The translations under genes and the position numbers were made by a program. From Bacteroidota bacterium (GTDB lineage: Bacteria > Bacteroidota > Bacteroidia > Sphingobacteriales > Sphingobacteriaceae), in contig JABDHD010000007.1 in the NCBI GenBank assembly GCA_013285685.1, forward strand, positions 1 through 64,000: a stretch of 64,000 nucleotides of DNA, given 5' to 3'. Positions 16,349 through 24,148 of the stretch are shown here, piece by piece (the first letter of the stretch is position 1; the number at the start of each line of letters is the position of its first letter). Under the pieces are notes generated by a model that worked only from the letters and a program-made list of their open reading frames with translations, ran no database searches and was not told the DNA's origin.

Positions 16349-17785
16349 ATGCCGCTTGAAAGACGCGATTTTGATGCAATAGTAGTCGGCTCCGGCCCGA
16401 ACGGATTAGCGGCCGCGATACTGATGCAGCAAAAGGGTCTTTCTGTATTATTGATTGAAGGAAAAGAAACCATTGGAGGGGGCCTGCGCTCTGCGGAGTT
16501 AACGCTGCCGGGATTTACCCACGATATTTGTTCAGCGGTGCACCCATTGGCAGTCTCTTCACCCTTTTTTTCGAAGCTGCCGCTGGATCAGTTTGGTTTG
16601 GAGTTTATTTACCCGCCAATCGCCGCGGCGCATCCTTTTGACAACGGTTTGGCGGCGGTGATCAAATCATCCATCTTAGAAACTGCTGCTTTGCTGGAAG
16701 CTGACGAAAACGCTTACCTTGACCTGATGCAACCGATTGTCCGGGATTGGCCCAGGATTGCCCCGGATGTACTGGCGCCGCTGCATTTTCCAAAATACCG
16801 GTTCGCGATGGCAAGTTTTGGCTTAAAGGCGCTGACGTCCGCATCGCATTTATCCAAACGTTTTAAGACTGAAGAGGCTAAAGGACTGCTGGCCGGAATG
16901 GCGGCGCATTCTATTCAACCCTTAACCAATATAGCCACCTCGGCCGAAGCGCTGGTTTTAATGGCTTTGGCGCATTTAAAAGGATGGCCTGTTCCCAAAG
17001 GAGGATCGAACCAGATCGCGAACGCATTGGCGGGTTATTTTAGATCGATAGGAGGTAAGTTTGAAACTAATCTTTATATCCAGTCCCTGGAGCAGCTTCC
17101 GTCTGCGCACGCGGTTTTATTTGATATTACCCCAAAACAACTGCTGCAAATTGCAGGACACAAATTCTCATCGTTGTACAAATGGCAATTGGAACGGTAC
17201 CGATATGGCATGGGAATTTTTAAGGTAGACTGGGCATTAGATGGGCCAATCCCTTTTACTGCCAGCGGATGCGAAAAGGCGGGTACGGTACATATCGGCA
17301 ATACATTTGAAGAAATAGCAAGTACGGAACAACAAAGTTCGGACGGTAAGATTACCGAAAAACCTTTTGTTTTGCTGACACAGCCGTCATTGTTCGATCC
17401 GACACGCGCACCGGATAACAAACATACAGCCTGGGCTTATTGCCATGTGCCAAATGGATCGATGACTGATATGACCGATGCGATCGAAAAACAAGTGGAA
17501 CGTTTCGCCCCCGGTTTCAGGGAACGGATACTTGCAAAGCATTCTATGAATTCCGTTCAAATGGAAGAATATAACCCCAATTATATTGGCGGCGATATCA
17601 ATGGCGGCGTGATCGATATCGGACAACTGTTCACCCGCCCGGCCCTGCGCTGGTCGCCATATAAAACTTCGGCAAAGGGATTGTATATCTGCTCTTCGTC
17701 CACACCGCCGGGAGGCGGCGTGCATGGGATGTGTGGCTACCATGCAGCCAAACGGGCGTTGAAAGATGTTTTTAAAATTGTCTGA
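16349..17785 (+). CDS. Phytoene-desaturase-like NAD(P)/FAD-dependent oxidoreductase
   Basis: A 478-residue flavoprotein. The dinucleotide-binding motif AIVVGSGPNGLAAAILMQ is at residues 9-26 and is followed by GGGLRSAELTLPGF, the second FAD contact. The C-terminal FAD segment is GLYICSSSTPPGGGVHGMCG near residues 442-461. This is the CrtI/PYROXD2-like branch rather than a true carotenoid desaturase, and no other carotenoid genes are present. No signal peptide is seen. Its start directly follows the NIPSNAP stop. The substrate is unknown; oxidation of an isoprenoid or other hydrophobic compound is possible. Confidence 0.87.
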   Translation: MPLERRDFDAIVVGSGPNGLAAAILMQQKGLSVLLIEGKETIGGGLRSAELTLPGFTHDICSAVHPLAVSSPFFSKLPLDQFGLEFIYPPIAAAHPFDNGLAAVIKSSILETAALLEADENAYLDLMQPIVRDWPRIAPDVLAPLHFPKYRFAMASFGLKALTSASHLSKRFKTEEAKGLLAGMAAHSIQPLTNIATSAEALVLMALAHLKGWPVPKGGSNQIANALAGYFRSIGGKFETNLYIQSLEQLPSAHAVLFDITPKQLLQIAGHKFSSLYKWQLERYRYGMGIFKVDWALDGPIPFTASGCEKAGTVHIGNTFEEIASTEQQSSDGKITEKPFVLLTQPSLFDPTRAPDNKHTAWAYCHVPNGSMTDMTDAIEKQVERFAPGFRERILAKHSMNSVQMEEYNPNYIGGDINGGVIDIGQLFTRPALRWSPYKTSAKGLYICSSSTPPGGGVHGMCGYHAAKRALKDVFKIV

Positions 17786-17825
17786 ACCGTTGATCTAGTT
17801 GATTTTTATGATTGCGCTGAAGGGC
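17786..17825. repeat. CTGAACCGTTGAT-type half repeat
   Basis: CTGAACCGTTGATCTAGTTG followed by ATTTTTATGATTGCG resembles the left arm of the inverted repeat at 24036-24135. It stands alone here, without the complementary arm, directly after the stop codon of the flavoprotein gene. Confidence 0.5.
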
Positions 17826-17892
17826 TAACGCTGCCATTCTTTAATCCTAAAATTCCTTTAATCATATAAATCTTAGTTCCAAATTCGAACTT

Positions 17893-17912
17893 TTTGTCCG
17901 ATATCGGACAAA
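17893..17912. promoter_or_regulatory. Perfect 20-bp palindrome, likely enhancer site for the efflux operon
   Basis: TTTGTCCGATATCGGACAAA is an exact palindrome centred between 17902 and 17903. It lies about 61 bases upstream of the -24 element and about 86 bases upstream of the predicted transcript start. This is the arrangement expected for a dimeric NtrC-type activator site. The operon it precedes encodes such an activator (24149-25522). Confidence 0.75.
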
Positions 17913-17961
17913 TTCACAACAATATAAAAAACTAAATGACACATAACCAGTAAATTATGTT

Positions 17962-17977
17962 TGGTACACCTATTGCA
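17962..17977 (+). promoter_or_regulatory. Sigma-54 type -24/-12 promoter of the efflux operon
   Basis: TGGTACACCTATTGCA matches the TGGCAC-N5-TTGCA consensus, with GG at 17963-17964, GC at 17975-17976 and exactly 10 bases between them. Transcription would begin near 17988, 14 bases before the ATG at 18002. A longer open frame from 17957 would overlap the promoter, which argues for the later start. Confidence 0.78.
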
Positions 17978-18001
17978 TATAACTATGCAATACAAGGTAC
18001 T

Positions 18002-19249
18002 ATGGACAAAGAGATAACACAAGAGGTTTCAGCGCAGAACAGGAAGAAGACGATTTTTGTCGTGATCATATCTGTAGCGGTTTTGGTGATGGCGGTATGG
18101 TTACTGCGCACCACCCTTAAATCAACCGTAAAGAGATCGGAGATAACCACCGCTGCGGTAAAAACCGGCAATATCGAAAATACGATCAACGCAACCGGAG
18201 AGGTATTGCCGGAATTTGAAGAAATACTTACCAGCCCCATCAGCGCATCCATCAAAAGCGTGAGCCTTGACGAGGGCAGCAAAGTACAGGCTGGCCAATC
18301 CATTCTGACGCTGGATAAAACCTCTGCCCAAAACGACTTCGACAAACAGAAATTTCAACTTGAATCAAAAAGGGATGAAATCCAAAAACTGAAGCTCGAT
18401 TTAAATAAAAGCTTCTTCGATATACAATCCAACAACGATATCAAGCAATTACACATCAGCGACCTGGCGGATGCCGTTGAAAACGCCAAACGCCTGTTTG
18501 CAGCCGGCGGCGGTACCCGCGAAAGCATCGAGCAGGCCCAATTGAACCTTAAAGTGGCGCAGCTGGAAAAGAAGCAGATCGAGAACGAGATCAAAAATAA
18601 ACAGCAAACCATGCAGATCGAAATAAAAGAGGCTGAGCTGGCTGCAGATGTGATGCAAAGCGATCTGAATGTCCTGCAGCACAAGCTCGACCTGGCAAAC
18701 ATTGTGGCCACACGCGCCGGGGTGGTAACCTATGTAGATAAGAACATCGGCGCAAATATTAAAGAAGGTGAATCATTGGCAAGGATTGCCGATCTGAGCA
18801 GCTTTAAGGTGCAGGGAAGTATTTCCGATAATTCATTGGATCAGCTGCATGCCGGCACACCCGTGATTGTGCTGATCAATGACATCCAGTTGCGGGGGCA
18901 TGTGACAAATGTCTCTCCATCTATACAAAACAGTATTATCAGTTTCGATATACAATTAGACGACCGCAGCAACAAGGCCCTGCGGCCGAATATGAAAGTG
19001 GATGTTTACCTGGTTACGGCCGCACATACCCACGTGATGATGGTAAACAACGGCGCCGCATTTAAAGGGGCAAATACGCAGGACATTTTTGTGGTAAACG
19101 GCAATAAGGCTGTCAAGCGGACGGTACATATCGGACTGTCCAATTTCGACGATGTTGAGATTAAAGACGGCGTAAAACCCGGTGATGTAGTCGTCACGTC
19201 AGATATGAGCGCCTTTAAAAATTCAAGCGAAGTGACGATAGAGGAATAG
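18002..19249 (+). CDS. HlyD/MacA-type periplasmic adaptor subunit of an efflux system
   Basis: A 415-residue protein. One N-terminal membrane helix (TIFVVIISVAVLVMAVWLL) is followed by a barrel-sandwich half (ISASIKSVSLDEGSKVQAGQ). A long coiled coil (about residues 115-225, rich in Q, K and E) leads into the second lipoyl half (ATRAGVVTYVDKNIGANIKE) and a beta-barrel end. It would link the inner-membrane ABC permease to the TolC-type channel. The start at 18002 is chosen over 17957 because the sigma-54 promoter lies between them. First gene of a seven-gene set; the TolC gene follows closely. Confidence 0.9.
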   Translation: MDKEITQEVSAQNRKKTIFVVIISVAVLVMAVWLLRTTLKSTVKRSEITTAAVKTGNIENTINATGEVLPEFEEILTSPISASIKSVSLDEGSKVQAGQSILTLDKTSAQNDFDKQKFQLESKRDEIQKLKLDLNKSFFDIQSNNDIKQLHISDLADAVENAKRLFAAGGGTRESIEQAQLNLKVAQLEKKQIENEIKNKQQTMQIEIKEAELAADVMQSDLNVLQHKLDLANIVATRAGVVTYVDKNIGANIKEGESLARIADLSSFKVQGSISDNSLDQLHAGTPVIVLINDIQLRGHVTNVSPSIQNSIISFDIQLDDRSNKALRPNMKVDVYLVTAAHTHVMMVNNGAAFKGANTQDIFVVNGNKAVKRTVHIGLSNFDDVEIKDGVKPGDVVVTSDMSAFKNSSEVTIEE

Positions 19250-19254
19250 TTTGG

Positions 19255-19297
19255 AAGAGTCAGAAAAGTCCGGAAAGTCGGAAAAGTCCGAAAGAAA
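19255..19297. repeat. GAAAAGTCCGGAAAGTCGGA tandem words
   Basis: Short near-tandem units of AAAGTC-CGGAAAGTCGGAAAAG type fill the spacer between adaptor and TolC genes. Similar words, inverted, occur at 33617-33657 (CTTTCGGACTTTCC). The units could be read as coding from a TTG at 19251, but they would put 20 Ser/Glu/Lys residues ahead of a good signal peptide, so they are treated as non-coding. Confidence 0.5.
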
Positions 19298-19310
19298 AAA
19301 ACTAAGCAGA

Positions 19311-20765
19311 ATGAAACTTTTATTTACGATATTATTTTTAACGATCAGCCTTAAAGCATTTTGCGGTGGGGGCGATACCACGCGGCTTACGCTGGAGGAT
19401 GTGGTGGCGCTGGCCAAAGGTAACTCCATCGCTGCGAAACAGGCGGCCACTACGCGCGAAACCAATTATTGGGTATGGCGTACTTTTAAATCCAACTATG
19501 AGCCGCAATTATCATTAAGCGGCAATTTGCCCGGCTATAGTAAAACCAGCACGCCGGTGGTACAGCCTAACGGATCGATACTGTTTCAATCCATCCACTA
19601 CGACAATTCCGCGGTGACCTTGAATTTCAGCCAAACCATCACCGCCACAGGCGCTACGATTTACGGCGAGACGCAAATGCAGCGGTTTGACGATTTTGAC
19701 CATAACAGCATTTTATACAACGGCGTGCCCTACGCCATAGGGTTTAGCCAGCCCATCGGCCAGTATAACAGCCTTAAATGGGATAAAAAGATACAGCCGC
19801 TGCTGTACGATGAAAGCAAACAGGCCTACATAGAAGCGCAGGAACAGATATCCATCACCGCGACCGGCTATTTCTTTGACTTGCTGCTGGCCCAGGTAAA
19901 CCTGCAAACAGCGACCAATAATTTGGAGAACACCCAAAAGCTGTTAAAAGTATCTAACCTGAAATTTGAACTGGGCAAAGTATCCAAAAACGATATTTTA
20001 CAGTTGCGGCTGGAAGAACTCAATGCTAAAAAGGCAATGGGTACCGCAAAACGGGACGTGGAGATCGCCACCCTTAACTTAGGGGCCTATATTGGCCATG
20101 AAGGGGATGATAAACTGGTGCTGATGGTGCCGCAAACCATCAGCCAGATGAATGTTACCGCCGATAAAGTGCTGGCCCAGGCCTTTGAAAACCGGTCGGA
20201 CGCCATTGCTTTTGTGCGACGCATTGCCGAGGCTAAGCGCAATGTAGCGATAGCGCATGGCCAAACCGGTTTCACCGCAACTTTAACAGCCAACCTGGGT
20301 ACTTCAAATTCGGCAAGCAGTATTCCGGGAGTATACCGGTCGCCCCAAAACCAGCAGCTGTTGGAATTGCAGTTTTCCATACCAGTGCTGGACTGGGGCC
20401 GGTCGAAAGCCAAAATTAAAACCGCTGAAGCTAACCAGCAGCTGACGATAGATTCGGTTGAGCGCGACAAACAGACTTTTAAACAGCAAATTGTAACGCA
20501 GGTATCGCTTTTTAATATGATGCGCGAACAATTGGCCTATACCGCCGAGGCGGACAGCATCGCTTCCGAAAAATACAAAATTGCGCGCGACCGCTATGTT
20601 TTGGGCGACCTGAGCATCACCGACCTGAGCATCGCCTTTACCGAAAATGACCAGGCCAAACGGGATTACGTCCAATCCCTCCGTGATTTCTGGAGCGCTT
20701 ATTACGAACTGCGCTACCTGGCGCTATACGACTTTGAAAAAAATGAAAAGATAACTTATAAATGA
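19311..20765 (+). CDS. TolC-type outer-membrane efflux channel
   Basis: A 484-residue protein starting MKLLFTILFLTISLKAFCGG, a Sec signal; the ATG at 19311 is preferred to a TTG 60 bases upstream, which lies in a repeat. Two outer-membrane-factor repeats are visible, with TRLTLEDVVALAKGNSIAAKQ at the mature start, LKFELGKVSKNDILQL in the middle, LELQFSIPVLDWGRSKAKI, and KYKIARDRYVLGDLSITDLS near the end. The phrase PVLDWGR is strongly diagnostic of the family. It forms the outer-membrane part of the tripartite pump with the adaptor and the MacB-type ABC genes. Confidence 0.9.
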   Translation: MKLLFTILFLTISLKAFCGGGDTTRLTLEDVVALAKGNSIAAKQAATTRETNYWVWRTFKSNYEPQLSLSGNLPGYSKTSTPVVQPNGSILFQSIHYDNSAVTLNFSQTITATGATIYGETQMQRFDDFDHNSILYNGVPYAIGFSQPIGQYNSLKWDKKIQPLLYDESKQAYIEAQEQISITATGYFFDLLLAQVNLQTATNNLENTQKLLKVSNLKFELGKVSKNDILQLRLEELNAKKAMGTAKRDVEIATLNLGAYIGHEGDDKLVLMVPQTISQMNVTADKVLAQAFENRSDAIAFVRRIAEAKRNVAIAHGQTGFTATLTANLGTSNSASSIPGVYRSPQNQQLLELQFSIPVLDWGRSKAKIKTAEANQQLTIDSVERDKQTFKQQIVTQVSLFNMMREQLAYTAEADSIASEKYKIARDRYVLGDLSITDLSIAFTENDQAKRDYVQSLRDFWSAYYELRYLALYDFEKNEKITYK

Positions 20766-20771
20766 GGTGAA

Positions 20772-20848
20772 TCCGCCGTCGCTAAAGCTATGGCGGACGA
20801 GGAGCCGAAAGGCGAAAGGTAAAAGGCGAAAGGTAAAAGGAAGAAATC
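20772..20848. repeat. TCCGCC/GGCGGA hairpin and GGCGAAAGGTAAAA tandem words
   Basis: A small hairpin (TCCGCC 20772-20777, GGCGGA 20792-20797) is followed by tandem GGCGAAAGGTAAAA units at about 20810-20840. Then AATTCACTAACTC-type words of the family seen at 1737-3427 continue to 20909. The spacer splits the efflux operon between TolC and ABC genes and might lower downstream expression. Confidence 0.55.
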
Positions 20849-20909
20849 ACTAATTCAGTAACTCAATAACTCAATAATTCACAACTCACTAACTCACTAA
20901 TTGATTCCC

Positions 20910-21575
20910 ATGATACACTTACAAAACATCGAAAAAGTTTACCGCACCAGCACGGTGGAAACCCTGGCGCTCAATAGCATCAGCCTCGACATCGCCAAAG
21001 GCGAATTCCTGTCGATAATGGGCCCATCCGGCTGTGGCAAAAGTACCTTGCTGAATATAATGGGGCTGCTGGATGCACCCTCAAAAGGCCAGGTTAAGAT
21101 AGACAACCAGCAAACGGAACATTTAAAAGACAAGGAGCTGGCGCATTTCCGCAACCAGAAGCTGGGTTTTATATTCCAGAGCTACCATTTGATCAATGAC
21201 CTGCAGGTACTTGACAATGTAGAACTGCCGTTGCTGTATCGCGCGACAACTGCAAAAGAACGCAGGAAGCTGGCGTCAGAAGCACTGGAAAAAGTTGGCC
21301 TGGCCAACAGGATGAAGCATTTCCCAACGCAGCTTTCCGGCGGCCAAAAGCAACGTGTGGCCATTGCAAGGGCTATTGTAGGCCGACCGGAGATCATCCT
21401 TGCTGATGAGCCAACTGGTAACCTGGACAGCGCCATGGGCAACGAGATTATGGACATATTGACGCAGCTGAATCAAAATGACGGCACTACCATCGTAATG
21501 GTAACGCACGACGAAAATATGGCGCATAAAACGCATCGTTTGGTACGCTTGTTCGATGGTTCGCAGGTACAATAA
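20910..21575 (+). CDS. MacB/LolD-type ABC transporter ATP-binding protein
   Basis: A 221-residue ATPase from ATG 20910. It has Walker [10 protein letters not shown] near residue 38, the Q-loop at FIFQSYHLI, signature [14 protein letters not shown], Walker [13 protein letters not shown] and the switch His in VMVTHDEN. The [11 protein letters not shown] and TGNLDSAMG wording is typical of the family that powers MacB- and FtsX-type permeases. It would energise the two permeases encoded downstream, which lack their own ATPase domains. The spacing to the next gene is 23 bases. Confidence 0.93.
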   Translation: MIHLQNIEKVYRTSTVETLALNSISLDIAKGEFLSIMGPSGCGKSTLLNIMGLLDAPSKGQVKIDNQQTEHLKDKELAHFRNQKLGFIFQSYHLINDLQVLDNVELPLLYRATTAKERRKLASEALEKVGLANRMKHFPTQLSGGQKQRVAIARAIVGRPEIILADEPTGNLDSAMGNEIMDILTQLNQNDGTTIVMVTHDENMAHKTHRLVRLFDGSQVQ

Positions 21576-21598
21576 TATCAACCTAAAAAATTAAGATC

Positions 21599-22825
21599 AT
21601 GCTAAAAAATTATTTTAAAATAGCCATAGCGGTTTTAAGGCGACGGAAGTTTTTCACCTTCATCAGCCTGTTTGGCATCAGCTTTACGCTGACTATATTG
21701 CTGGTGTTAACCGCATTTATTGAAAAGGTGGTGGGCGACAACTATCCCGACCGGAAAAGAGATCGCTCGTTATACATCGTGCGAATGGAAGAAGAAGGAA
21801 AAGGTAATATGAGTTCAGGTGCCCCGTCCTACTATTTCCTCGAGCATTTCACCAAAAACCTGAAGACACCTATTAATATTGCCATATCTTCCGGGGCCAA
21901 CGGTACCAATACCTACGTCAACGACAAAAAGATAGCCGTCAACTATAAATACACCAATGCGGCTTATTGGGACATCCTGGAATATGATTTCGTAGAAGGT
22001 AAAGCTTTTAACAAACAACAGGTGGATAATGCCGAGAAAGTTGCCGTGATATCGCAGGACATGAAAAATGAATATTTCGGCGATGTTCTATCGGTAGTCG
22101 GCAAATATATCGAAGCCGACAATGTAAAATACCGGGTTATCGGCGTAGTAAAAAATGTGCCGGTAACCAGCTATCTGACTTACAGCGATATCTACCTGCC
22201 CTACACTGTTTCCAAAAGCGATTACCGGAACAAGGGTTACCAGGGAGGGTATACGGCTGTCTTGCTGGCAAAGTCAAGCGGCGATCTGCAAAAAATGCAC
22301 GATGAATACGAACAGGTGGTACAAAAAATACCTATGGAAAGCAAGGATTTTAACAAGCTATACAGCCACGCTGACAAGTACATTGCTGCCTATGTTGATA
22401 CCGGTAACGAAAATCAATCGGGCGTAACGCTGGTGCTTACCATTATAAGCGTATTTGTATTCCTGTTTATGCTGCTGCCCACGTTAAACCTGGTGAATAT
22501 CAACATTACCAGGATCATGGAACGCTCATCCGAAATCGGCGTTCGCAAAGCATTCGGCGCCTCATCGCGCACGCTGGTATACCAGTTTATCGTCGAAAAT
22601 ATCATTCTAACGCTATTAGGTGGCGCTATCGGGCTGGTGCTTTCCGTAGTAGTGATTTATTTCATTAACAGTGCGCATTTGATAGCAAACCTCGAGCTTT
22701 CGGTAAACTTTATGGTGTTGTTTATCGGTTTGCTTATCTGCCTGGTGTTCGGTTTATTTTCAGGCGTTTACCCGGCATGGCGCATGTCTAAATTAAACGT
22801 AGTAACCGCCCTGAAAGCACAATAA
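21599..22825 (+). CDS. MacB/FtsX-type ABC transporter permease 1
   Basis: A 408-residue protein. One N-terminal membrane helix (FFTFISLFGISFTLTILLVL) is followed by a large periplasmic MacB-core-like domain (about residues 45-270). Three C-terminal helices surround SSEIGVRKAFGASSRTLVYQ, the conserved coupling segment of FtsX-type permeases. It ends GVYPAWRMSKLNVVTALKAQ. MacB-type systems use periplasmic force transfer to push substrates from the periplasm through TolC. It probably pairs with the next permease as a heterodimer. Confidence 0.9.
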   Translation: MLKNYFKIAIAVLRRRKFFTFISLFGISFTLTILLVLTAFIEKVVGDNYPDRKRDRSLYIVRMEEEGKGNMSSGAPSYYFLEHFTKNLKTPINIAISSGANGTNTYVNDKKIAVNYKYTNAAYWDILEYDFVEGKAFNKQQVDNAEKVAVISQDMKNEYFGDVLSVVGKYIEADNVKYRVIGVVKNVPVTSYLTYSDIYLPYTVSKSDYRNKGYQGGYTAVLLAKSSGDLQKMHDEYEQVVQKIPMESKDFNKLYSHADKYIAAYVDTGNENQSGVTLVLTIISVFVFLFMLLPTLNLVNINITRIMERSSEIGVRKAFGASSRTLVYQFIVENIILTLLGGAIGLVLSVVVIYFINSAHLIANLELSVNFMVLFIGLLICLVFGLFSGVYPAWRMSKLNVVTALKAQ

Positions 22826-22850
22826 TTATCAACCTTTAAATCAAGATATT

Positions 22851-24035
22851 ATGTTTAAGCATTTATTTAAACTGATCTGGAATAAAAAGAAGCAAAACTT
22901 TTTATTGATGTCGGAGATATTGGTCTCCTTCCTGGTCATATTCGCCGTATTTACGCTGGTAGTGTATTACTATCATAACTATAAAAAGCCAATGGGGATT
23001 GATTACCAGGACGTATGGGTGGTTACTTATGGCAACTCCTATCAAACCAAAAATACCGATTCGCTCGACTTATATTATCAAACGCTGGTACAAACCATTA
23101 AGGCGCTACCACAGGTAAAAGAGGTGGGTTTTACCGCCGGAAACATCCCTTTTACCCAAAACCGCAACTCGGGCGGTATTACATTTAATAACCAAAAGGC
23201 AGACGACATCGACTGGTATAACGTTGATGACAGTTACCGCAAAGTGTTTAACATGCAACTGCTGGAAGGCCGATGGTTTGACAAAGGGGACGATATTGCC
23301 AAAGATAAACCCATTGTGATCAATACCGACCTGAAAGAAAAGCTATTTGGCAGCGGCGAGGCACTTGGAAAGATCATTGGCGATGGCGACAACAAAAACA
23401 AGATGAAAATTATAGGCGTGGTGCAGAGTATAAAAATTAAAGGTGATTACGCCACTACCGGAGCCGGCCTTTATCAACGGATTGATACAGGATCGTACCG
23501 TTGGCTGGATAGAATGGTGATAAAGGTGACCCCAGACGCTGACGCAGCCTTTGAGGGAAAACTATATAAAACCATTGCCAATTACATGAAGAACTCGGAT
23601 ATCGAGATTGAACACATGACCGACAAACGTATCAGCATCAATTACTTTAGCCTGGTGCCAATGATCGCGCTGTTGATTGTGGCCTGTTTCCTGATTATTA
23701 ATGTGGCCCTCGGTTTATTTGGCGTGCTTTGGTATAATATTAACAAGCGGCGTGGAGAGATCGTTTTACGCAGGGCTGTTGGGGCCACAGGTAATGGTGT
23801 TTCAACACAACTCGTTAACGAGGCGATGATATTGGCTACACTTTCCTTAATTATCGGCGCCTTTTTCGCCGTACAGTTCCCGCTCCTGAATTTATTTAAC
23901 TTGCCCGCCAGTGTTTACATAATTGCCCTATTTTTATCGATTATATTTATTTACTTGCTGGTGCTGGTTTGCTCGCTGTATCCGGGCAAACAGGCGGCGG
24001 CGATTTATCCGGCGGTTGCTTTGCATGAGGAGTAA
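22851..24035 (+). CDS. MacB/FtsX-type ABC transporter permease 2
   Basis: A 394-residue relative of the preceding permease: N-terminal helix (LLMSEILVSFLVIFAVFTLVV), periplasmic domain (about 45-260), then three helices around RRGEIVLRRAVGATGNGVST. The ending YPGKQAAAIYPAVALHEE fits the family. Two different half-permeases and one ATPase suggest an asymmetric pump. It is the last transport gene before the regulators and is separated from them by an inverted repeat. Confidence 0.9.
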   Translation: MFKHLFKLIWNKKKQNFLLMSEILVSFLVIFAVFTLVVYYYHNYKKPMGIDYQDVWVVTYGNSYQTKNTDSLDLYYQTLVQTIKALPQVKEVGFTAGNIPFTQNRNSGGITFNNQKADDIDWYNVDDSYRKVFNMQLLEGRWFDKGDDIAKDKPIVINTDLKEKLFGSGEALGKIIGDGDNKNKMKIIGVVQSIKIKGDYATTGAGLYQRIDTGSYRWLDRMVIKVTPDADAAFEGKLYKTIANYMKNSDIEIEHMTDKRISINYFSLVPMIALLIVACFLIINVALGLFGVLWYNINKRRGEIVLRRAVGATGNGVSTQLVNEAMILATLSLIIGAFFAVQFPLLNLFNLPASVYIIALFLSIIFIYLLVLVCSLYPGKQAAAIYPAVALHEE

Positions 24036-24135
24036 GTCTGAACCGTTGATTAAGCTGATTTTATTGATTAAGCTGATTTGCCTGAAGCTAAGAATCAACG
24101 AAATCACAAAAATCAGCTTAATCAACGGTTAAGAC
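24036..24135. repeat. 27-nt-arm inverted repeat between permease and regulator genes
   Basis: The left arm at 24036-24062 contains AACCGTTGATTAAGCTGATT. The right arm at 24109-24135 is its inverted complement with one mismatch. The arms flank about 46 bases that include a partial third copy (TGATTAAGCTGATTTG). The structure begins at the permease stop and ends 14 bases before the regulator ATG, so it may uncouple expression of pump and regulator. A half copy is at 17786. Confidence 0.8.
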
Positions 24136-24148
24136 AAAATTTTAAAAT

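Noticed and set aside
17957-18001. Earlier ATG for the HlyD-type adaptor
   Set aside because: The added residues overlap the -24/-12 promoter and the predicted transcript start lies after this ATG.
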